From Leptospira interrogans serovar Manilae (GTDB lineage Bacteria > Spirochaetota > Leptospiria > Leptospirales > Leptospiraceae): a stretch of 64,000 bases of DNA. The notes beneath the pieces are model-generated. The model was not told where the DNA came from. It saw nothing but the letters and a program-made list of their open reading frames with translations, and searched no databases. The stretch covers positions 16,182 to 80,181 of the forward strand of contig CAMCZP010000006.1 of the NCBI GenBank assembly GCA_945887855.1. Reading direction: 5' to 3'. Both the position numbers and the translations under genes were made by a program. Positions 10,849-17,864 of the stretch are shown here, piece after piece. Each line of letters opens with the position of its first letter. The first letter of the stretch is position 1.

Positions 10849-11592
10849 TTGAATAAGAATTACATACATTTTTTTTTAATCTTAAATTTAGCTTATTGTA
10901 ATCCATTACAGTATGGTAATAAATTTGAGTTAGTACATAGAAATGAAGATTTTATAATATTTAATACAACTCCAAAAAAAATAAATAATATATCTAACCA
11001 AGTAGTTTCTTATGAGAAGCTATACTTATTTTTTAAAAATATATACTATTTAAAATCTAATCCAATAGTCTCTGATAAAGTTTATATATTTGATTCTGTG
11101 CAATCTGATAAAATTTCTTCAAAAATTTTTGAGTATAGTGGTAGTTCTGATCATTTATTAATTATATTTAAAAGAGAAGAACCAATGGCTCCATATAGTA
11201 GGATATATAGAACTTGTATAATGGTTTCATTATTAGCTGATACAATAAATATTCAGTTTACTGAAATTGAAAAATATTATATTTTTGGAAATCAATTTAC
11301 ATACACTGACTGGTCATTTATTAGTGATGAAAACGAATGTAATTATAAAAATAACTTACAAATAAATGATACAATAAAATTTGTTTTACCTACTAATTCT
11401 AAAATATGCAAAAATGGAGTTTATAATGATTTTACTCTTTTTCCAAAAGATATAATTTCAAATAAGAAATTTACAAATATACCAAAAACAACTAAAGAAA
11501 GATTAGATGATTTAGATGAATTGAAAAATAATAAAATGATTAATGATAAAGAGTACAATAAATTAAGAGAAAAAATTTTAAATGAAATATAA
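10849..11592 (+). CDS. Putative lipoprotein with C-terminal SHOCT-like domain
   Basis: A 247-residue protein, markedly AT-rich and Lys/Asn/Ile-rich. The N-terminus has a hydrophobic segment ending in LAYC, which would serve as a lipobox with Cys at residue 18. The last 30 or so residues (TKERLDDLDELKNNKMINDKEY...) match the short amphipathic SHOCT domain pattern, often found at C-termini of bacterial proteins. The middle is not recognised. The start is a TTG with no strong ribosome binding site. The gene stands alone on the plus strand between minus-strand genes, and its stop codon runs directly into a structured repeat. It is probably an accessory gene. Confidence 0.6.
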   Translation: MNKNYIHFFLILNLAYCNPLQYGNKFELVHRNEDFIIFNTTPKKINNISNQVVSYEKLYLFFKNIYYLKSNPIVSDKVYIFDSVQSDKISSKIFEYSGSSDHLLIIFKREEPMAPYSRIYRTCIMVSLLADTINIQFTEIEKYYIFGNQFTYTDWSFISDENECNYKNNLQINDTIKFVLPTNSKICKNGVYNDFTLFPKDIISNKKFTNIPKTTKERLDDLDELKNNKMINDKEYNKLREKILNEI

Positions 11593-11692
11593 ATGACGTT
11601 CCTGCAAAAAGTCAGTTTTTGCAAATTTATTCGCAACAATCCTAGGCTTTTTTCCGCCTACCGGCGGAAAAAGATAGTAATTGCAGTTGCGT
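11592..11692 (+). repeat. Structured dispersed repeat, copy 1
   Basis: A 101-base element matching 28852-28952 at 100 of 101 positions (C at 11613, T at 28873). It holds a hairpin (TGCAAAAA/TTTTTGCA at 11603-11623, 5-nt loop) and a second GC-rich hairpin (TTTTTCCGCC/GGCGGAAAAA at 11649-11672, loop TACC). The second hairpin is enclosed by CGCAAC (11632-11637) and GTTGCG (11686-11691). In this copy the ends form an imperfect terminal inverted repeat, ATGACG...CTGCAA against TTGCAG...CGTCAT, 12 of 15 matched. It begins within the preceding stop codon and fills the gap to the convergent gene. It could be a MITE-like element, a recombination site or a bidirectional transcript-end element. Confidence 0.85.
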
Positions 11693-11699
11693 CATAAAT

Positions 11700-12362
11700 T
11701 TATAGGTTTTCTGTATATTTTAAATATTTATCCTCTTCACCTAAATCTATAATTTTACCAGGAAAGATTTCACCTTCCAGCTCCCCATTAACAGATAATT
11801 TTTTAAAAATATCAGCCAAATCATAATATTCATTTATTCCTATATCTTTAAAAATAGAAAATTGCATGATTGATAATCCTATAAACATATAATTTCCATT
11901 TTCAAAATATACTTTTTTATTACGAAAATTTAAATTTGTATATGATGAATTATCTTTATTTTCAAATAAGTAAAGTAAACATTTTCCCTTAAAATCTTTA
12001 ATTATTTCATAAATATTCAGATTGGTTTCATATATAATATCTGGATTGATACATAAAAAATAATCATCATTTTGTAAAATGTTAGCAAATGCTTTTTTAA
12101 TACCACCTGCAGTACCAAGAATTTTGTCTTCTTCATATGAAATAATAATATCTATATCTTTAATATCTTCTATTTCTTTATGAATAAGGTCTGCTTTATA
12201 ATGAGTATTTATTACAAATTTATTTAATCCCCAACTTTTCAATAAATTAAATGTATTATGAAGCAATGTCTTATCACCTATTCTTAAGAGAGGCTTAGGC
12301 AAATCTCTAGTTAAATTACCCATCCTCTTACCAAAACCCGCTGCTGGAATAAAACAGTACAT
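11700..12362 (-). CDS. Sugar-phosphate nucleotidyltransferase (MurU/ManC-like)
   Basis: NTP-transferase family protein of 220 residues. The N-terminal signature (IPAAGFGKRMGNLT...PKPLL) is the nucleotide-binding loop with the catalytic Arg and Lys positions, and GTAGGIKKAF is the second conserved motif. The short length without a C-terminal hexapeptide domain resembles MurU (MurNAc-1-phosphate uridylyltransferase) or small mannose-1-phosphate guanylyltransferases. The substrate is not determinable here. The gene follows pheT with only 2 bases between, so it is probably co-transcribed. Confidence 0.8.
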   Translation of the reverse strand: MYCFIPAAGFGKRMGNLTRDLPKPLLRIGDKTLLHNTFNLLKSWGLNKFVINTHYKADLIHKEIEDIKDIDIIISYEEDKILGTAGGIKKAFANILQNDDYFLCINPDIIYETNLNIYEIIKDFKGKCLLYLFENKDNSSYTNLNFRNKKVYFENGNYMFIGLSIMQFSIFKDIGINEYYDLADIFKKLSVNGELEGEIFPGKIIDLGEEDKYLKYTENL

Positions 12363-12364
12363 TG

Positions 12365-14758
12365 CTATCTCACTTGGTATCCACTGTCTTTAGCAACTTT
12401 TATCAATTGATCCGTAATACTTTTTATAATTACCTGAGTAAATGTTTCTTTATAAGTAATTAATTCAAGATGGTAGGTAACTGATTTCATACCTACAGGA
12501 ATAGACTCACCTCTATAAATAGTTGCAACATAGATATTTTCAATCTCGCTAATTTTAATGTTTTTTATTAAATTAGCGTATAACTCTGTACTTTCATTTT
12601 CAGCCATTAGTATAGAGATATCTAAACTGTCCTGAGGGAACTGAGATGGAACATTAAAACTATAATTAACTTTATTATTAATATATTGTTCTACTATATT
12701 TTGTATATTTAATTTACCTATATAAACTTTTTTCTTCAGTCCTTTTTGAGACCTTATCCCTGGATGTAAGATACCAACTTCCGCTAAGACATTTCCATTT
12801 ACTATAATTGAACTACCCGAAGTAGGATGAAAATAATTATTACTATTATCTTCCAAAGAAATATTATGAATATTAAGTTTTTTTAACAAATACAATATAT
12901 TTTCTCGAAACTTTAATAATTTTTGCTCTGATTCTAATTTATTATCTGCTGAGGAATAATACTCAGAAAATGCTAAATATTTTTCTTCTTTACCTAATCC
13001 TACTTTTTCTTTAAAATATACTCTACCAAATTCATAAATCTTGATCACATCAAATCTATCTTTATTTAAAATAATATTTTGAATTAACCCTGGATAAAGA
13101 GAAGTTCTCAAGAATTGATATTCTTCTGGCATAGAATTCTTTATTTCCAATGAAAGTTCTGCATTCCCTTCAAAATTAACATCATCCTTCGAATTGAATG
13201 AATAGTTATAAACCTCGTTGTATTTTAAATGGTATGAAAATATTTTTTTTAACTCTCTTTCTAAATTTCTAGTATCATTTAAAGTAGCAGGCATTATTGC
13301 TGAGATTACGGGATGTAAAGGTATATTACTATATCCTAATGTACGACCAACCTCTTCAACCAAATCTTCTTTAATTGTTATATCATATTGACTCCTATAT
13401 GATGGTACCAATATATTAAATGAATCATTATCTGGTTGTACTTTAAAGTTTAATCTGTTTAGAATATTCGTAATTTCTGTATCACTAATATTTGATCCTA
13501 ATTTATTTCTTATAAAATCAAAACTTAAATTTATATTATTATTTGGGAGAAATTTATTATCGAAACCAATTATATCTGAATGTAATATGTTTTGGCATCC
13601 ATTCTCTTTTAGTAAATCAATAGTTCTGTTAAGTATAGCCTCAGTAGTTACAGGATTTAATCCTTTTTCATATCTTACAGAAGCTTCACTTCGAATTCCT
13701 GTAATACGAATAGATCTTCTAACTTCCTCCCTTAGGAAAACACCAGATTCTAAAAATAAATCTGTAGTACTACTTGTCACCGAAGATTCTTTACCTCCCA
13801 TGACTCCAGCTATTGCAACAGGCTCATTATTATTATTTATTACTATACAATTTTCTGTACTTCTTATTGTTTCATCAAGTAGACTTATTTTTAATTCCTT
13901 ATTTCCTTCAGTTATTGATATATTTATTTTCCCTAATTTACTTTTATCAAAAAAGTGAGTTGGCTGACCCATTTCCAAAAGAATATAATTTGATACATCT
14001 ACTACATTATTTATAGATCTTAATCCACATTTCTCTAAACGGTTTTTAATTTTAAAATTTGAATTTTTGATAGTTATATTTTTTATAGAAATCCCTTTAT
14101 AGGAATGAGCATGATTTGATTTCATGATATTTAGATTTTCATTACTATCTTTATCAGAAATAAATTTGGAATGTATTACGAAAGGATCAAATTTTAAATC
14201 AAGCAAAAGTTGAGATGCTAATTCCCTGGCAAAACCAAAATGACTCCATAAGTCTGGTCTATGAGTAATAGATTTATTATCTATAGTTAAAATAATATCC
14301 GTAAGCCCATCTATTTGCTTTAAATTATCTCCTATCTTTAATTCAAAATCATTTAGAATCATTACCCCTAAATTATCTTCTGAAATATTTAGATCCTTTT
14401 GAGAACAAAACATTCCGTTACTTTTATTATTTTTTATTTCTGTTATCCCTATGATTTTATCATTGATTTTCGTACCCGGAAGTGCGAGTGGAACTTTATC
14501 ATTTACTTCTATATTTAAATCTGCTGAAATAATTTGATAGGTATTTATATCGTCTGTTACTATATATTTTCCTAACTTATTATCACTAATTATTTCTTTA
14601 GATATAATTTTTACACAAATTATTTTTTCTAAGATAGGGTTATAATCTTCAATATGATCAATTTCACAAATAGAAAGATTTATTTTTTCTGTAACCTTTT
14701 CAAAAGGTATAGAATATAAATTTATATAATCATTTAACCAGTGGTAAGATAGTTTCAA
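12365..14758 (-). CDS. pheT: Phenylalanyl-tRNA synthetase beta subunit
   Basis: PheT of 797 residues, the usual length. It has the N-terminal tRNA-binding (EMAP-like) domain, the B3/B4 editing domain, B5, the catalytic-like core and a C-terminal ferredoxin-fold anticodon-binding domain. Recognisable strings include NVVDVSNYILLEMGQPTHFFD, split here as NVVDVSNY and GQPTHFFD, and AGVMGG. It works with PheS as an alpha2-beta2 heterotetramer; pheS is not adjacent in this window. The upstream YceI-like gene ends 12 bases away. Confidence 0.95.
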   Translation of the reverse strand: MKLSYHWLNDYINLYSIPFEKVTEKINLSICEIDHIEDYNPILEKIICVKIISKEIISDNKLGKYIVTDDINTYQIISADLNIEVNDKVPLALPGTKINDKIIGITEIKNNKSNGMFCSQKDLNISEDNLGVMILNDFELKIGDNLKQIDGLTDIILTIDNKSITHRPDLWSHFGFARELASQLLLDLKFDPFVIHSKFISDKDSNENLNIMKSNHAHSYKGISIKNITIKNSNFKIKNRLEKCGLRSINNVVDVSNYILLEMGQPTHFFDKSKLGKINISITEGNKELKISLLDETIRSTENCIVINNNNEPVAIAGVMGGKESSVTSSTTDLFLESGVFLREEVRRSIRITGIRSEASVRYEKGLNPVTTEAILNRTIDLLKENGCQNILHSDIIGFDNKFLPNNNINLSFDFIRNKLGSNISDTEITNILNRLNFKVQPDNDSFNILVPSYRSQYDITIKEDLVEEVGRTLGYSNIPLHPVISAIMPATLNDTRNLERELKKIFSYHLKYNEVYNYSFNSKDDVNFEGNAELSLEIKNSMPEEYQFLRTSLYPGLIQNIILNKDRFDVIKIYEFGRVYFKEKVGLGKEEKYLAFSEYYSSADNKLESEQKLLKFRENILYLLKKLNIHNISLEDNSNNYFHPTSGSSIIVNGNVLAEVGILHPGIRSQKGLKKKVYIGKLNIQNIVEQYINNKVNYSFNVPSQFPQDSLDISILMAENESTELYANLIKNIKISEIENIYVATIYRGESIPVGMKSVTYHLELITYKETFTQVIIKSITDQLIKVAKDSGYQVR

Positions 14759-14770
14759 TTTTAATCCTGC

Positions 14771-15376
14771 TTATTTACATTTTTTAATTATTACAGTAGA
14801 AAGATATATATCTACATCATTCCATAACTTACTTTTTCCATCACTTCCCTTATGAAGGACATCACACTCTTTATTTAAATTTTCTAAAGATTTTCTAGAA
14901 TTCCACTGAAAGATATCTATGTTTCCTCTTAGTTCTAAATCTGTACCATTTTTAATAATAAAATCTATTGGAATATAACTTTCTTTACTATTCATTTTTA
15001 TATATAAATCCGCACTACCAGTTTCACCTTTAAATTTAAAATTTCGAAAATCACCAGTTATCTCTCTAGAATCTTTCATAGATCCAAAAAATATAGTTTT
15101 TATTTTCTCATCTCTTTCAGGATTATTAGATTTAACAGATGTTGTATCAATTTTAAATTTAATATTTTCAGCAAATTCTTCTAAAGATTTATTTGGTGTT
15201 TTTTGTAAAACAGTTATTTTATCAAATGTTCCTTCAACACCTGTTCTTTCATTATATTTAAAGGCTTTCCACTTAAATAAAGTTGAAGTATGATCATATT
15301 GGTACTCGCAAGACTCAGTTCTCACTTCATAAATAAACGATAAAAATAATAATAAAAACATGAAATAATTTTTCAT
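14771..15376 (-). CDS. YceI-like secreted protein
   Basis: A 201-residue protein with an N-terminal signal peptide (about residues 1-20). The body resembles YceI lipocalin-like proteins: an early W-K-A-F type segment followed by GVEGTFDKI, then DTTSV, a KDSREITG segment and a late IPIDF strand. YceI proteins bind isoprenoid or other lipids in the periplasm. The last third diverges and carries extra cysteines. The family call rests on motif pattern and topology only, and the substrate is unknown. It may be transcribed together with pheT. Confidence 0.65.
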   Translation of the reverse strand: MKNYFMFLLLFLSFIYEVRTESCEYQYDHTSTLFKWKAFKYNERTGVEGTFDKITVLQKTPNKSLEEFAENIKFKIDTTSVKSNNPERDEKIKTIFFGSMKDSREITGDFRNFKFKGETGSADLYIKMNSKESYIPIDFIIKNGTDLELRGNIDIFQWNSRKSLENLNKECDVLHKGSDGKSKLWNDVDIYLSTVIIKKCK

Positions 15377-15525
15377 AATTACCTCTATATTCGAATATTT
15401 TGAAAGTTCTCATAATAATCAAACCTTTAATTTACTCTCTTGTGTATATACCTCAAAGCTAAATGGATAGATTTTTAAAAAAATAAAGGAAATGACAAAA
15501 ATACCTTATTGGTCTAAGCTGGAAG

Positions 15526-15846
15526 ATGATGTCAGTTGTAGAAGAAGTTGAAAAGGTAATTGAATCTAAAAATATTGAACCTATAGGCCCATGGAAGGTC
15601 GTTTTATGGGATGACGATGAGCATACTTATGATTATGTAATTGAGATGCTTGTAGAGGTATGTGCAATGAGCATTGAAAAAGCATTTAAACATGCAGTAG
15701 AAGTTGACAATGACAAAAAAACAATTGTATTTACCGGTGAATTAGAACACGCTGAACATATTCAAGATCGAATCTTGACATACGGCCCTGATCCTAGAAT
15801 GTCTATATCAAAAGGATCCATGACTGCTACTCTAGAAAAAAATTAA
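15526..15846 (+). CDS. clpS: ClpS-family adaptor protein (divergent)
   Basis: A 106-residue ClpS-fold protein. WKVVLWDDDEHTYDYVIEML corresponds to the start of the ClpS core, and a Tyr-Gly-Pro-Asp/Gly-Ser-Met segment ends it. ClpS proteins bind the N-domain of ClpA/ClpC and deliver N-degron substrates. Compared with E. coli ClpS, the Asn-Asp-Asp-Tyr-Thr-Pro-Met segment is replaced by Asp-Asp-Asp-Glu-His-Thr-Tyr, and the His that contacts the substrate amino group is not evident, so N-degron recognition may be altered. No clpA or clpC is adjacent. The first two codons are both ATG (15526, 15529); GGAAG at 15521-15525 suits the second slightly better. Confidence 0.8.
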   Translation: MMSVVEEVEKVIESKNIEPIGPWKVVLWDDDEHTYDYVIEMLVEVCAMSIEKAFKHAVEVDNDKKTIVFTGELEHAEHIQDRILTYGPDPRMSISKGSMTATLEKN

Positions 15847-17864
15847 GTTTCTTCAATTAATTCAATGTATTTTCTTAAGTCTACTGATTGTTCAGGAAAT
15901 CTCAATGTAAATATTTGAATAGATATTTTGAAATCTCTTGGAGGATTTTGAAACTCATTAAGTTTAGTTTTAATTGCAGTTTGAAATTCCTCAAACTCCT
16001 CAGCTGTTTTATCCCTCAAAAATATTGAAAACTTAGACTGGCCTACTCTACTTAATGTATCACTTTTTAAAATACTAGAATTAATAGTATTCTTTATAAA
16101 AGTTGCATACTGATCAAAATATTCATTGCCTAATATATTAATAATTCTTCCCACATTCTGAATTTTTATAACATAAAGCGTAAAACTCTCATTCTTTTCT
16201 CTTGCCGAAATGAGCTCGTGCTTTAACATTTCTTCTACTTTAGATAGTGGATTAAAACTATACTCTAATAATCTTTCCTCAACTATTATTCTAGAAAGTT
16301 GCCCTGTAACTATTTTTAATAGAGCTTGAAAAATTTCATTTTCATAATTAATTTTACTACTTGTTACTAGTAATCCTATAAGTTGTTCTTCCTCAATTAA
16401 AGGAAATATGATCTTTGAACCTGACCCAAGTTTTAACCTCCCAATTTCATTACTATCATTAATTAATTGAAAAGTTAATTTTGATTTTATTTGTTTAATT
16501 AGTATATCATCAACTAAAATGATATTACTTTCAGATATTTCTACTTCATTATTATATATTAGTTTATAATTATTATGACTATCTATTGCATATACACTAA
16601 CTTTCTCATTAATCTCAAATTTTCTTAGTATATCAATAAAACTATCTATTAGATCTCTATAGTTTTTGAATTTTAAAATTTCAGATGAAAAACTATTCAA
16701 GAGCTCTATTTTTTCTTTCTTATAATTAACTTCATTTAATTCCTTCTGGATCTTCTCTTGGTTGTACATCTTAACAAGTATATTTGAAGATACATTCATT
16801 AATAAAGTAATAAACTCTATATCATAAGTCTGATACTTTTCACCTGAATTTGATTCACCTATAACAACAAATCCAATTAAACTCTCTTGAGATATAATTG
16901 GAGCTATGACTTCATTAGGACTCAACATGAAAATTTTTCTTTCATCTTCATTTAATTCATTATAATTTAAATTTAATGACTCTAAAATACTACCATGACT
17001 AATAATTTTTTGAATAGACTCATTTTCAATTGATATATTTATATTTTCTGTGAGTACAATTCCATCATAAGAAATAATTTCATATTCTTCAAATCTCTCA
17101 TCTAAGGATGATACAATTATAATATAGTTAGAACCTAATTGTCCTTCTAAAGAATATAATAAATTATCATAGAAATCATTAAATGTAGAGGACTGTACAA
17201 GCTCATTAGTGATTTCATTTAAAACAAGATAATAATCTAGTTTTTTATCTGAATCAGATTCAGATTCAATTTCATCTTCTTTATCACTTGCTTCAGCTTC
17301 ATTTATTTTATTCTCTTCTGATAAATCTTTTTCCCATTCTTGAATATTTTCATCTGTTTGTTCATTTTCAGAACCTAATTCAATTGTATCTGCAGGACTA
17401 ATTTCATCTTCATACTCTTCATTTTGTACTACATTATCATCTATATTTTCAAGAGGAATACCTTCATCTTCTATGTCTGAATATTCTGAATAAAAATCAA
17501 TATTTATATCAAGCTCAATCTCATCATTTTCTTGTATTGCTATAGAAGTTTGAAAAGCAAATTCTTCTGGAAACTTTAAGACTGATGTATCAGAATCAGA
17601 TGAATTTATATCTTCTTCTAAGGGGATCGAACTATCTTCATTCGGAGTGCTATCGATTGAGGATTCCAACACTTCAGATTCTTCATCGCGAATTATAATG
17701 GATTCCGAGAGAGGCTCTTCTTCTCTTGTAAGTAAATCTTCCTTGTTAGATATTTTGTTTAATAAACTTATTCCCTTCAGAAAACTATTTTTTGAATGTT
17801 CATTACTATGTGAAACAGATCCTACCCGATCAAGGTAAGATCTTGCTTTTAGGTATAGGCCCAT
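15843..17864 (-). CDS. Acidic GAF-domain protein with degenerate GGDEF domain
   Basis: A 673-residue protein. The N-terminal 210 or so residues are low-complexity and very acidic. Two GAF-like domains follow (about residues 215-365 and 385-525), and the C-terminal 150 residues look like a GGDEF fold in which the active-site loop reads SRVGQSKFSIF, so diguanylate cyclase activity is unlikely. A c-di-GMP-binding or purely structural role is possible. Its ATG follows directly on the stop of the upstream acidic repeat gene (TAAATG), so the two are translationally coupled. The 3' end overlaps the convergent clpS gene by 4 bases. Domain calls are inferred from fold pattern. Confidence 0.65.
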   Translation of the reverse strand: MGLYLKARSYLDRVGSVSHSNEHSKNSFLKGISLLNKISNKEDLLTREEEPLSESIIIRDEESEVLESSIDSTPNEDSSIPLEEDINSSDSDTSVLKFPEEFAFQTSIAIQENDEIELDINIDFYSEYSDIEDEGIPLENIDDNVVQNEEYEDEISPADTIELGSENEQTDENIQEWEKDLSEENKINEAEASDKEDEIESESDSDKKLDYYLVLNEITNELVQSSTFNDFYDNLLYSLEGQLGSNYIIIVSSLDERFEEYEIISYDGIVLTENINISIENESIQKIISHGSILESLNLNYNELNEDERKIFMLSPNEVIAPIISQESLIGFVVIGESNSGEKYQTYDIEFITLLMNVSSNILVKMYNQEKIQKELNEVNYKKEKIELLNSFSSEILKFKNYRDLIDSFIDILRKFEINEKVSVYAIDSHNNYKLIYNNEVEISESNIILVDDILIKQIKSKLTFQLINDSNEIGRLKLGSGSKIIFPLIEEEQLIGLLVTSSKINYENEIFQALLKIVTGQLSRIIVEERLLEYSFNPLSKVEEMLKHELISAREKNESFTLYVIKIQNVGRIINILGNEYFDQYATFIKNTINSSILKSDTLSRVGQSKFSIFLRDKTAEEFEEFQTAIKTKLNEFQNPPRDFKISIQIFTLRFPEQSVDLRKYIELIEET

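Noticed and set aside
11592..11692. Repeat as a simple rho-independent terminator
   Set aside because: The GC-rich hairpin is followed by A residues belonging to the stem on either strand, not by a T-tract; near-identity of the two copies also asks for another explanation.
11592..11692. Repeat as a canonical integron attC site
   Set aside because: The inner boxes (CGCAAC and GTTGCG) only partly fit the RYYYAAC/GTTRRRY consensus and no integrase gene lies in the window; kept only as a possibility.
15492..15551. 19-codon frame overlapping the clpS start
   Set aside because: Its AGGA is only one base from the ATG, the frame differs from clpS, and there is no sign of conservation.
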